Shown here piece by piece: positions 1 to 7,316 of a stretch of DNA of 7,316 bases. Source of the stretch: an uncultured Bacteroidales bacterium (GTDB taxonomy: Bacteria > Bacteroidota > Bacteroidia > Bacteroidales > UBA932). Each line of letters begins with the position of its first letter. Within the stretch, counting starts at the first letter, position 1. A model generated the notes under the pieces. The model did not search any database. It was not told the origin of the DNA and saw only the letters and a list, made by a program, of their open reading frames with translations. The stretch covers positions 1 to 7,316 of the forward strand of contig CAMHFA010000049.1 in assembly GCA_946184255.1 (NCBI GenBank), written 5' to 3'. A program made the translations under genes and the position numbers.

Positions 1-1327
1 CGCGTGACTGAACCTGGGCCAGGTATTCGGCGGCTTCAGCATTCACCCCGCTGCTTTGGGCGATAGCCTCGGCAGCATCGAGAAGGGTTTCGGCATAGCG
101 ATAGATGTTCCAGTCCTTGACACCCTTTCCGGTACTGAGAATGGCTTGCTCGTCATAGTAGTACCAGTTGCCAGGGAACTGATAACCCATATTCGCGAAA
201 TTAACGTTGGTGAAGCCGGGCATCCAGCCAGTCGTAAATGCCGGAGGATTCCACTTGCGACCGTCATCGGGTCTTGTGTAATCCCAGTGGAAGAACTGGT
301 TGGGTTGGATGCGAAGGTCATCAGGCTCGTAAACGTTCAGGTAACGGTTGATGGGGCCGAAGCAACGTTCATAGATAGCATACTTGTTGGAAAGGCTGGT
401 CGCAGATCCATCAAAAGCATGGGTGGGAGTATAAGAGTTATTTCCGAGGGAAGCCTCAAACTCATAGGCATAGATAACCTCATCAAGATCATCCATAGCA
501 CGGAGCTGGTTATAAGCACTGTTTAAACCAGTGTCTTTGTTCTGGGCAAGTGAAACCTTGCCGGAAGCAATGATCTTCTTGGCTTCGGCAGCAGCCTCAG
601 CGTACTTTGCCTGCCAGAAATACATATCGGTGAGGGCCATTTCGGCAACCCACTTCGTAATCCTGTGGCCGTTTGCAGCGAATTTCGCATCGGGAAGATT
701 TGCTGATGCCGTCTTGAGATCACTCTCTACCAGGGCGAGGACCTCCGCCTTGGGTGTACGGGGAAGTTCGGTATCGAAGGAAAGGTCATAAAGGAACTCT
801 TCGCTCTTTGGAACGTCTCCGAAGAACTTTACGAGCATCAGGTAGTTGAAGGCCCTGAAGAAACGAGCCTCACCATCAAGCCTTGAACCATCTGCGGAAG
901 ACATGTTGCCTGATTCCACTACATCGGGAATCGCCTTGATGATACCGTTGGCATTGTTGATGACCCTGTAGCATCCGTCCCAGAGACCGTCCATATCTTC
1001 GGAAATACTCTGGGTATTATCCTGACGGGTAAGGAGGCGTGAATAGTTGCACTGAAGCTCCTGTCCTTCATACACATTGACGAAGTAACCTGTGAGCAGG
1101 CTGGTGTATGCGATCAGCGAGCAGTCGTAGGCACCGGTAGAAGCGAACTGCGTAGGGGCGCCAACTCTATACAGATAGTTAACGTTACCTTCAATGTCCG
1201 CCTTGGTCTTGAAGAAGTCCTTAAAGGTAAGGTTACTCTTCGGGTTCTCCGCGAGGAACTCCGTGCAGGAGGAGAGGAGGAAGAGACCACAAACGAGTGT
1301 CGCAATTGATAAAAATATCTTTTTCAT
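1..1327 (-). CDS. SusD/RagB-family surface glycan-binding lipoprotein (3' end cut by window edge)
   Basis: The product is an outer-membrane lipoprotein that lies over the SusC barrel and binds the glycan to be imported. The frame is open from the ATG at 1327 to the left edge, giving 442 residues; SusD proteins usually have 500-600, so roughly the last 60-150 are missing. The N-terminus is a lipoprotein signal: MKK, a hydrophobic stretch, then the lipobox LLSSC with the acylated Cys at residue 21. Family landmarks are LWDGCYRVINNAN near residues 114-126, EARFFRAFNYLMLVKFFGDVP near 153-173 (the usual SusD helix and 'FGDVP' turn), and RYAETLLDAAEAIAQ from about residue 410, which matches the conserved C-terminal TPR-like helix of RagB/SusD. 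It starts 41 nt after susC, so the two are almost certainly co-transcribed. Only a weak purine stretch (AGAAGA) precedes the ATG. The family is certain, but the ligand cannot be read from the sequence. Confidence 0.95.
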   Translation of the reverse strand, partial: MKKIFLSIATLVCGLFLLSSCTEFLAENPKSNLTFKDFFKTKADIEGNVNYLYRVGAPTQFASTGAYDCSLIAYTSLLTGYFVNVYEGQELQCNYSRLLTRQDNTQSISEDMDGLWDGCYRVINNANGIIKAIPDVVESGNMSSADGSRLDGEARFFRAFNYLMLVKFFGDVPKSEEFLYDLSFDTELPRTPKAEVLALVESDLKTASANLPDAKFAANGHRITKWVAEMALTDMYFWQAKYAEAAAEAKKIIASGKVSLAQNKDTGLNSAYNQLRAMDDLDEVIYAYEFEASLGNNSYTPTHAFDGSATSLSNKYAIYERCFGPINRYLNVYEPDDLRIQPNQFFHWDYTRPDDGRKWNPPAFTTGWMPGFTNVNFANMGYQFPGNWYYYDEQAILSTGKGVKDWNIYRYAETLLDAAEAIAQSSGVNAEAAEYLAQVQSR

Positions 1328-1368
1328 AATATATCTTCTGTGTTAGATGTTATCAACTTCGTCATAAA

Positions 1369-4300
1369 TTAGAAAGTCACGTTTACACCGAAGGTGAAAG
1401 TCCTCGCGCGAGGATAGGAGTAGAACGGAGTGTTCTGGCCGCGGGAATTGACAGACTCGAAGTTGCCTCCACCAGAGCCGGCTTCAGGATCATATCCAAG
1501 ATAGTCCTTGGAGCAGAGCAGGAAGAGATTGTTGCCGCTCACGTAGGTACGGAGAGCATTGATTCCGAGCTTGCTGGTGACAGCCTTGCCGAAAGTGTAG
1601 CCGAACTGCATCATGTTGAGACGGAGATAGGAACCGTCGCAGACCCAGGCAGTGTCACCCTTGGTGTCCTGTCCGGCATGTCCGGAGTTACACAGACGGA
1701 TGGCCTGCTGCATCGTGTTGGGATTGGTTCCGTCATATGCATCCTTGTAGATGGCGGTGAGTCCGTTGGTAATACCGAAACGGTCGTACAGAGGGTGGAA
1801 GTAACGCTGCTGAACTTCTACACCATAAACGAACTGAAGGTCAGCTGTAAGGTCGAAGCCCTTGTAGTTGAAGGTGTTGATCCAGCTTCCGTTCCAATCC
1901 GGAACACCCTTACCGGTCACTATCTTACCGTCAGAACGATGAGGACGACCGATCTGTGCCTGAGAGCATTTTCCGGCCTGTGCATCCTCAACGGTCCAGA
2001 CACCATAGCGCTCGTAACCGTAGAATGCCGAGATAGGCTCTCCTACGCGAAGGATGGTGTTGGCACCGGACACCCAGGAGTTCTCCTCGATATCAGCGTC
2101 GGTCTCTCCAAGATGGACGATCTCGTTCTTATTGTAGTTGAGATTGAGGGTGGTGTTCCAAGTAAAGGTCTTGTTGTCAATAGGATAGGCGTTGAGCATG
2201 ATGTCGAAACCATCATTCTTTACCGAACCGATGTTCTTCATGACAGAGGAGAAACCAGTGGAATGGACAACGGGGCAGTTAAGAAGGAGGTCGGAAGTGA
2301 ACTTATGGTAATAAGAAACATCCAGGTTGACGCGATCCTTGAAGAAGCCCACGTCGAAACCTACATCAAACTGAGCGGTCTTCTCCCACCTGAGGTCTGA
2401 GTTGGCCATGGAACTGATACGGGAGTAAGGAGCGCTGACATTATTGATGAGCGTGGTGCTCGATTCAACACTTGACAGGGATCTGTACACACCGATTTCG
2501 GAGTTACCGGTAAGTCCGTAACTTGTGTGGAGCTTGAGGTGGCTGATAGCCTTGGCGTTCTTCATGAAATCCTCCTGGGAAACCATCCATGCGAAACCGG
2601 CTGAAGGGAAGAAACCGTACTTGTGATTGTCTCCGAACTTGGAGGATCCGTCATAACGGCCGGTAGCTGTAATCGAATAGCGATCTTTGAATGTATAGGC
2701 AAGACGGAGGAAGTAGGAATTCATGGCCCAACGCTGATGCTCTGAAGCCGGCTTCCTGTGGTCGGTACCGACACCCATGTTATAATCCTCGAAGAAATCA
2801 GTAGTGAAACCTCTGGTCCTGGCATAGTTGTACATGTAGGTACGCTCCTGCCATGAGAGACCGGCCATGGCGTTGATACGGTGATCGTCCAAAACCTTAT
2901 TGTAGGTCAGGTAGGTCTCCTCCTGCCAGTAGAAGGTGTTGGTGCTGGTGAATTCAGCCCTACCATCCGGTGCCGACAGGTTGGTGAGGTTTGTAGGAGA
3001 GTAATACCTGATCTGGATTGTGTGAGCATCGATTCCCAACTGGGTCTTGAGGTCAAGGCCAGGGAGAAGGTGGAAGGTGAAAGCAGCATTTCCGAAGATC
3101 TGGGTGTCAGACCTCCTTCTCTTCTGGAGATCGAGAATCATCACCGGGTTCGCCATACCCTCGAAGCCATAAGACATCGCAGGGGAAGCGTTGGTTGTGT
3201 AGTTATTGGTTCCGGGCTCATAAACAGGGAGCCATGGCAGCATCTCGATCATGGTACGGATAGCCTCCTGGCCACCTGCATTCTGGGGAGTGTGGCGACC
3301 GTAGGTGTGGTTGACCATGAGGTTGATGTTGGTGGTCAGCCATTTCGTGGGATTGGCATCAAAGGTCAACTTTCCGCTTGCACGCTTTGTCCAAGTATTG
3401 ATCAAAAGACCTTCCTTGTCTGTATAGTTAAGGAAAGCACCGGTAGAAGAATTCTTGCCCTTCTGCTGGACATTGATCTGATGGTTATGGGAGATTGTCG
3501 TACGAGTGGACTCCTTCTGCCAATTGGTGTCATAGAGAGGCTTTCCGGAGGCGTCGAAATAAGTTCTGTCGGTAAACCAGTCGGCAGGATTGAGCGACCA
3601 GTTCATACCGTTCCATTTGTTCTCGTTGGCAAGACCTGCCATGAATGTATCGCACCATTCCTGGGCGTTCATGGCATCCATGTAACGAGCCATCTGGCCG
3701 ATGGATACTGATCCCTGATAACTGATCCGTCCGCCGTCCTGTCCACCGTCGCCCCTCTTGGTGGTAACGAGGATAACTCCGTTAGCGCCACGAGCACCAT
3801 AGATAGCAGATGCGGAAGCGTCCTTAAGAACCTCGATGGACTCGATGTCATTAGGATTGACGAGACCGAAATGCTCCATCGCAACTCCGTCAACCACATA
3901 GAGAGGGTCTGAGGAGGCGTTGATGGTGGCGGTACCGCGGATGATAACGCGAGGCGTGTCGAAGCCCTGGGTCGCATCGTTGAGGACGGTCACACCGGAG
4001 GCTTTACCACGAAGGCTTTCGAGGGCACTGAAATTCTGTGCCTTTACGATCTGCTCGCCCTTGACGTTTGCGATGGAACCGGTGACATCCCTCTTACGGG
4101 CGACACCGTAACCGATGACGACCGTCTCATCAAGGAGATTGACGTCAGGCTCCATTTGAATGTTCAAAGTCGTCAAATTACCGACAAGAACGCGCTGATC
4201 CTTGTAACCGATGCAGGTAAACACGAGTGTTTCCTGGGGAGCGGCAGTAATAGTGTAGGTACCGTTGGCTTCTGTCAAGCTTCCAACAGTGGTGCCTTCA

Positions 4301-4443
4301 ACCATTACAGCGACTCCGGGGAACGGGTTAGCATTCTCATCCGTCACGACGCCTGTCACAGTGTGCCTGTTCTGGGCCATCATCGAAACACTTACGATTC
4401 CGGCAAACAGCACACATAGAGCATGTTTGAAAACGTGGTGCAT
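1369..4443 (-). CDS. SusC/RagA-family TonB-dependent outer-membrane transporter
   Basis: This is a 22-stranded-type TonB-dependent channel that imports oligosaccharides delivered by its SusD partner. The 1024-residue length is normal for SusC. In order: Sec signal peptide at residues 1-23/24 (hydrophobic core LCVLFAGIVSVSMMA); carboxypeptidase-D regulatory-like domain at about 28-98 (TVTGVVTDENANPFPGVAV, then GSLTEANGTYTI); a TonB-box-like segment at 106-113 (ETVVIGYG); plug domain at about 114-230, including RVIIRGTATI, DPLYVVDGV, DIESIEVLKDASASAIYG and GARGANGVILVTTKRG, which is the SusC/RagA signature; then the beta-barrel to the C-terminus, which ends in the aromatic outer-membrane signature VNVTF. 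The start is the ATG at 4443, immediately followed by the signal peptide. There is no frameshift or internal stop. The gene is the first of a susC-susD pair and lies behind an intrinsic terminator, so it probably has its own promoter in 4444-4593. There is no sign of an N-terminal STN (secretin/TonB) domain, so anti-sigma-linked transenvelope signalling through this protein is unlikely. Confidence 0.97.
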   Translation of the reverse strand: MHHVFKHALCVLFAGIVSVSMMAQNRHTVTGVVTDENANPFPGVAVMVEGTTVGSLTEANGTYTITAAPQETLVFTCIGYKDQRVLVGNLTTLNIQMEPDVNLLDETVVIGYGVARKRDVTGSIANVKGEQIVKAQNFSALESLRGKASGVTVLNDATQGFDTPRVIIRGTATINASSDPLYVVDGVAMEHFGLVNPNDIESIEVLKDASASAIYGARGANGVILVTTKRGDGGQDGGRISYQGSVSIGQMARYMDAMNAQEWCDTFMAGLANENKWNGMNWSLNPADWFTDRTYFDASGKPLYDTNWQKESTRTTISHNHQINVQQKGKNSSTGAFLNYTDKEGLLINTWTKRASGKLTFDANPTKWLTTNINLMVNHTYGRHTPQNAGGQEAIRTMIEMLPWLPVYEPGTNNYTTNASPAMSYGFEGMANPVMILDLQKRRRSDTQIFGNAAFTFHLLPGLDLKTQLGIDAHTIQIRYYSPTNLTNLSAPDGRAEFTSTNTFYWQEETYLTYNKVLDDHRINAMAGLSWQERTYMYNYARTRGFTTDFFEDYNMGVGTDHRKPASEHQRWAMNSYFLRLAYTFKDRYSITATGRYDGSSKFGDNHKYGFFPSAGFAWMVSQEDFMKNAKAISHLKLHTSYGLTGNSEIGVYRSLSSVESSTTLINNVSAPYSRISSMANSDLRWEKTAQFDVGFDVGFFKDRVNLDVSYYHKFTSDLLLNCPVVHSTGFSSVMKNIGSVKNDGFDIMLNAYPIDNKTFTWNTTLNLNYNKNEIVHLGETDADIEENSWVSGANTILRVGEPISAFYGYERYGVWTVEDAQAGKCSQAQIGRPHRSDGKIVTGKGVPDWNGSWINTFNYKGFDLTADLQFVYGVEVQQRYFHPLYDRFGITNGLTAIYKDAYDGTNPNTMQQAIRLCNSGHAGQDTKGDTAWVCDGSYLRLNMMQFGYTFGKAVTSKLGINALRTYVSGNNLFLLCSKDYLGYDPEAGSGGGNFESVNSRGQNTPFYSYPRARTFTFGVNVTF

Positions 4444-4471
4444 AACTGAAACTGTTTTTGATTTGTTAAGT

Positions 4472-4496
4472 GGATAATAAGGATAATGTGATTATC
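4472..4496. repeat. GATAAT/ATTATC repeat cluster in the susC leader
   Basis: On the plus strand GGATAAT occurs at 4472-4478 and again at 4481-4487 (9-bp period), followed after GTG by its inverted copy ATTATC at 4491-4496. The last two form a perfect 6-bp inverted repeat with a 3-nt centre (4482-4496). The cluster lies 29-53 nt upstream of the susC ATG. It could be a regulator-binding site or a weak AU-rich hairpin in the 5' UTR of the mRNA. The repeats are directly visible, but any function is inference, and AT-rich leaders produce such motifs by chance fairly often. Confidence 0.4.
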
Positions 4497-4504
4497 TTTT
4501 TTAA

Positions 4505-4560
4505 GTTGTCTAAAGTTAGGTTTAATCGTTATAATAAGCTGACACAATCTGACCAAAAAA
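4505..4560 (-). promoter_or_regulatory. Probable promoter region of the susC-susD unit
   Basis: A promoter is expected here because an intrinsic terminator ends the upstream unit at 4594 and susC starts at 4443. The stretch is strongly AT-rich. On the minus strand TAACTTTA (4518-4511) matches the Bacteroides -7 consensus TAnnTTTG at all but the last base and would place the transcription start about 60 nt ahead of the ATG. No TTTG box occurs at the ideal 19-21 nt upstream; the nearest candidates are TTG at 4547-4545 (spacer about 26) and TTTG at 4557-4554 (too far). A promoter somewhere in 4444-4593 is likely, but the exact boxes are uncertain. Confidence 0.3.
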
Positions 4561-4593
4561 TGTCATTTCTGTCCCATCTTGAAACAGGAGTAT

Positions 4594-4630
4594 AAAAACA
4601 GTGAGGCCGGTTGGGACACCGACCTCGCTG
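4594..4630 (-). terminator. Rho-independent terminator after the GH127 genes
   Basis: Read on the minus strand, CAGCGAGGTCGGT (4630-4618), a 6-nt loop (GTCCCA) and ACCGGCCTCACTG (4611-4599) form a 13-position stem with one mismatch and one G-T wobble, followed directly by TTTTT (4598-4594). The stem begins 20 nt past the stop codon of the hydrolase gene. On the plus strand the hairpin is followed by As, not Ts, so it works for the minus strand only. It separates the hydrolase unit from susC-susD, although partial read-through is possible. Confidence 0.85.
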
Positions 4631-4650
4631 AAAAAACAAACTTAAAGGTA

Positions 4651-6669
4651 TTATCTGACAGGGAATTCCGTCACTCTCAAAGCAGTGCATCCGTAAGGAA
4701 TCAACTCTATCGTTTCCTCCTCGCCAAGATTCCTCCCCTGCTGTGTGAAATAGGGGATCTGGCCTGTTGAACCACGATATACGGTCCAATCCAGCATCTC
4801 GCGGGCCGTACACTTTATCACCAGCGGAGCATTCTCAACATTCCATGGATAGAGATTGCGGTCGACATCCGTACGGATCAACTTGAACTTCTCGGGAAGA
4901 TTCTTTTCAGAAATATCCTGACGTGAGAGGCAGTAATTCCATTTGGAGGGAGAAGTCACTTCCAGGTACCACTCTCCGTATCTTACCCTCTCCTCCGGCT
5001 TGAATTCCTTGCGGGTCCAGTTCTCCTCCATCTTGAGAGCATAAACGAGAGGTCCCCTTTCAATGACGGCGGCACGATCGTACCACTCACTGCATGATAT
5101 TCTCATTGGAAGATAGATGGAAACAACGTCACCCCTGGACCAATTCCTCCTCAGGGAAACTGTTCCCCCGGCTGTCATGGTTATGTCAACCGGCGAGCCG
5201 TTCACTTTAACGACAGGTGCATCACACCAGGACGGGATACGGAACCTTACCGGGAAAAACGCACCCTTTACCTTTTTTTCAGGGAAAGAAACAGTCAGGC
5301 GGACTTCCTCGTCAAAAGGATAAAAGGTCTCTTCCTTTATGTTCACTTTGACTCCGTCAGCCACTATGGCCTCGACTGAAGATGGGGCGAACACCAAAGC
5401 GGCAAGGCCACCGTCATCAGTGGCGTACCAAAGGTTCTGGGTAAACTTAGGCCAGCCCTGATGCATGTTTGTCGTACAGCAAGGATATCCATTAAGGATT
5501 CCGAAAACCTGGTCTGTGTCATCATGGGGAGTCGAGAAGTTGCGCATGGTGTTGCGGGTACACTCGATCTGGTTGGTCTGTTGGAAGTATTGGCGGGCCG
5601 AGTAGTCATCGGTTATCTGGGCTGGAAGGGCGTTGAAAGCGACCCTTTCCAGATAGTCAGCCCAATGGGTGTCTCCTGTAATCCTCAGCATCTCCTCCAG
5701 GGAAAACATCATCTCAACCGCAGTGCAGAGTTCCGAACCACGGGTAGGATCCCCGTAATTGATGAGCTCGTCACCAGCCCAAAGGCCGGTAGGCAGGCCA
5801 AGATAATCATGTATAACCTTCTCTCCCCTGCGCATGGCATCCAGCAACTTGGGATCCTTTTTCTGCTGGTAATATATTACCGGCTCCTTGAATCCCTGTC
5901 CCAGGTTGACACAGTGGAGGGTGTTCGGCGTCCGTAGGATTTCGCCGTCAAAGAAATACTCGCTCCACCTGGTGCTCTGGCTGTGGATCAGTTCACCAAG
6001 TTCGAGGAGGTACTTCTCTCCCGTCAGGTTGTAAAGCCAAAGAACCACCTCCAGGTTGTCTCCGCCACGCTGGGCGCCCCAGAAAGTCCAGTTGTCAAGC
6101 GGGTACTTCGGCAACATCTTCAACTGGTAGCGGAAATACTTGTCCAGGAAGGGGATGACCCTTTCGTCGCGGGTAGCCATGTAGTACTGCTTGATTATCT
6201 TCAGCGCGACCATCTTCGGCCACCAGTCATGTGAATTGTTCCGCTGGAGTCCTGGTTCCGGAGCCCTGTCGATGTCAGGGCCGAAGTAACCGTCTTCCTT
6301 CTGCGAGTTCAGGATAGCTTCGACCCACACCTGCGCCTTGGCTTTGAGATCCTTGTCGTCCAGGATGTAGGCAAGGGGAAGAAGCCCGTCTATCCAGTAC
6401 GGTCCCCTCTCCCAGGCATCTCCGTCGCCGCCTAGCCAGGCATTCCTGGCACCGACAACGTTCGGATAGACCTCGTCGAGATGACCTGTCAAACCGGTCA
6501 CCTGGGCTTGAAGCTGCAATTTCAACCAACCCTCGGGTTTTATTGCACCCAACGGAAGCTCCAGATAGCGGCTCTGAAGCAAAGGGGCCCTGTTGGAGAT
6601 ATAATCCTGCGCCGCGGCGGAAGCCAACGAGAGTGCAAAAATACTTACAATAAAAAAGAACCGTCTCAT
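4651..6669 (-). CDS. Secreted DUF1680/GH127-family glycoside hydrolase, putative beta-L-arabinofuranosidase
   Basis: The family (PF07944) contains retaining enzymes that release beta-L-arabinofuranose or related furanosides, using a zinc-bound cysteine nucleophile. The ATG at 6669 gives 672 residues starting with a Sec signal peptide (hydrophobic FFFIVSIFALSLASAAA, cleavage near A20/Q21). A TTG at 6693 in the same frame would overlap the upstream gene and is less likely. The (alpha/alpha) barrel spans about 28-415, with PLGAIKPEGW (39-48), GGDGDAWERGPYWIDGL (80-96), HDWWPKM (147-153), GDE (299-301), SELC (312-315) and CCTTNMHQGWPK (397-408). By analogy with the Bifidobacterium enzyme HypBA1, E313, C315, C397 and C398 would bind zinc, C397 would be the nucleophile, and an acid in GDE would be the acid/base. 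A beta-sandwich follows (about 420-672; VRFRIPSWCDAPVVKVNG, VIERGPLVYAL). The CCTTNMHQGW form differs from the CCPxN form of HypBA1-like enzymes, so it is a separate branch and its substrate may differ. It follows the upstream GH127 gene by 10 nt and is followed by a terminator. Confidence 0.9.
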   Translation of the reverse strand: MRRFFFIVSIFALSLASAAAQDYISNRAPLLQSRYLELPLGAIKPEGWLKLQLQAQVTGLTGHLDEVYPNVVGARNAWLGGDGDAWERGPYWIDGLLPLAYILDDKDLKAKAQVWVEAILNSQKEDGYFGPDIDRAPEPGLQRNNSHDWWPKMVALKIIKQYYMATRDERVIPFLDKYFRYQLKMLPKYPLDNWTFWGAQRGGDNLEVVLWLYNLTGEKYLLELGELIHSQSTRWSEYFFDGEILRTPNTLHCVNLGQGFKEPVIYYQQKKDPKLLDAMRRGEKVIHDYLGLPTGLWAGDELINYGDPTRGSELCTAVEMMFSLEEMLRITGDTHWADYLERVAFNALPAQITDDYSARQYFQQTNQIECTRNTMRNFSTPHDDTDQVFGILNGYPCCTTNMHQGWPKFTQNLWYATDDGGLAALVFAPSSVEAIVADGVKVNIKEETFYPFDEEVRLTVSFPEKKVKGAFFPVRFRIPSWCDAPVVKVNGSPVDITMTAGGTVSLRRNWSRGDVVSIYLPMRISCSEWYDRAAVIERGPLVYALKMEENWTRKEFKPEERVRYGEWYLEVTSPSKWNYCLSRQDISEKNLPEKFKLIRTDVDRNLYPWNVENAPLVIKCTAREMLDWTVYRGSTGQIPYFTQQGRNLGEEETIELIPYGCTALRVTEFPVR

Positions 6670-6679
6670 AATCAATCTG

Positions 6680-7316
6680 TTATTCACCAACAAGGGGTAC
6701 CCAGACCTTCATCTTACCGGCCTCGCGGTTGTCCCAGGAATAATAAGGAATATAATTCAGGGTCTTGTCACCCACATGAGCGGCTATGCTGACTATACCG
6801 CGAAGCTTCTCGGATTCAAAGGCAGCGTCGAAAGAGGCGTCTTCGGCAATGCGAAGACCGTCAAAGTCATCCTTGTTGTCAGCTTCCTCTATGCAGTAAA
6901 CAAGCGGACCACGCTGTACGGCACGCATTCCGACATCTTCCTTTACCCTTGGATCGGCAGCGACCACCTCGACGGGCATATCGAAATTGATTTCGATCTT
7001 GTCTCCGTCATTCCACTTGCGGTCAACCACGGCATAACCTTTTTCAACAGGGGCATCGAAAGCTTCTCCGTTGACGGCCAGGGTGTAATCCTTGCACCAG
7101 CCTGGCACACGAAGGCGGATCTGGGTCTTCAGGGAGCCCTTCATGCCGACTTTCAGGGTCACTGCTCCTTCCCAAGGATAATTAGTCTCCTGGCTAAGGG
7201 TTATGGCCTTCTTGCCGACCTTCACGTCAGCCTTGTTGCCCATGTAGAGATTCACCCAAAGAGCATTGTCTGAGACTCCGTAGATATAGTTGCCGATGGA
7301 GGGGATGAAGCGGCAG
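6680..7316 (-). CDS. GH127-family glycoside hydrolase, putative beta-L-arabinofuranosidase (C-terminal part; 5' end outside window)
   Basis: The frame is open from the right edge to TAA at 6682-6680 and encodes the last 211 residues. The first visible residues, CRFIPSIGNYIYGVSDNALW, correspond to the segment right after the catalytic CCPxNxCRF motif of classical GH127 enzymes, so the zinc/nucleophile cysteine pair should lie just beyond the window. The rest is the C-terminal beta-sandwich: VNLYMGN, IRLRVPGWCKDYTLAVNG, MRAVQRGPLVYCIEEADN and IPYYSWDNREAGKMKVWVP are typical. This branch resembles HypBA1 and the Bacteroides GH127 enzymes more than its downstream neighbour does. Known GH127 activities include beta-L-arabinofuranosidase and, for a Bacteroides thetaiotaomicron RG-II enzyme (BT1003), removal of aceric acid, so the substrate stays open. 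The next gene begins 10 nt downstream, which suggests one transcript. Whether it has a signal peptide cannot be seen. Confidence 0.92.
   Translation of the reverse strand, partial: CRFIPSIGNYIYGVSDNALWVNLYMGNKADVKVGKKAITLSQETNYPWEGAVTLKVGMKGSLKTQIRLRVPGWCKDYTLAVNGEAFDAPVEKGYAVVDRKWNDGDKIEINFDMPVEVVAADPRVKEDVGMRAVQRGPLVYCIEEADNKDDFDGLRIAEDASFDAAFESEKLRGIVSIAAHVGDKTLNYIPYYSWDNREAGKMKVWVPLVGE

Noticed and set aside
56..526. 156-codon open frame on the plus strand at the left end
   Set aside because: It lies opposite the SusD frame, which carries the diagnostic RYAE helix and lipobox. The plus-strand translation shows no features.
1328..1368. Possible hairpin (GTTGAT/ATCTAAC) between susC and susD
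   Set aside because: The pairing is short and bulged with no T-tract, so it is neither a terminator nor a convincing processing site.
1678..2400. 240-codon open frame on the plus strand inside the susC barrel region
   Set aside because: It is antisense to conserved SusC sequence and lacks family motifs or a convincing start context.
2881..3711. 276-codon open frame on the plus strand inside the susC gene
   Set aside because: It is fully antisense to a well-supported SusC reading frame, has no recognisable domain or signal peptide, and its composition follows the complement of the real codons. It is a shadow frame.
4579..4770. Small plus-strand open frame across the spacer and the 3' end of the hydrolase gene
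   Set aside because: It runs through the terminator hairpin and antisense to the hydrolase C-terminus, and no motif supports it.
5461..5937. 158-codon open frame on the plus strand within the complete GH127-type gene
   Set aside because: It overlaps the catalytic core of the hydrolase in antisense and shows no independent evidence of coding.
6670..6693. TTG start at 6693 for the complete GH127-type gene, giving 8 extra residues and a 14-nt overlap with the upstream gene
   Set aside because: The ATG at 6669 directly begins a classic signal peptide (MRR plus hydrophobic core) and leaves a clean 10-nt gap, so it is preferred.

Overview
The window looks like part of a polysaccharide utilization locus (PUL) from a member of the Bacteroidota, most likely a gut- or rumen-type Bacteroidales. 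The evidence is an adjacent SusC-type TonB-dependent transporter and SusD-type surface lipoprotein, two DUF1680/GH127-family glycoside hydrolases, Sec or lipoprotein signal peptides on every complete N-terminus, and AT-rich leaders without strong Shine-Dalgarno sequences. Base composition is roughly balanced in the genes. The genus cannot be determined from the sequence alone.

All four genes are on the minus strand, so transcription runs from right to left. In transcription order: (1) 7316-6680, the C-terminal ~211 residues of a GH127-family enzyme whose catalytic domain lies mostly beyond the right edge; (2) 6669-4651, a complete 672-residue secreted enzyme of a different DUF1680/GH127 branch, only 10 nt downstream of the first; (3) 4630-4594, a convincing intrinsic terminator that ends this hydrolase unit; (4) 4593-4444, an AT-rich stretch that probably holds the promoter and leader of the next unit, with a cluster of GATAAT/ATTATC repeats just ahead of the start codon; (5) 4443-1369, a complete 1024-residue SusC-like transporter; (6) 1327-1, a SusD-like lipoprotein that starts 41 nt after susC and is cut by the left edge. 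The longest stretch without a gene is the 207-nt spacer 4444-4650.

Inferred model: the SusD-like lipoprotein captures a glycan on the cell surface, the SusC-like channel imports oligosaccharides with TonB energy, and the two secreted GH127-type enzymes remove unusual furanosides, most plausibly beta-L-arabinofuranose from plant cell-wall material (extensin/hydroxyproline arabinosides, or pectin/RG-II side chains). The gene families are clear. The substrate is inference. I found no RNA gene, CRISPR array, insertion sequence or clearly novel system. The most interesting points are the pairing of two divergent GH127 enzymes and the repeat-containing leader of susC.
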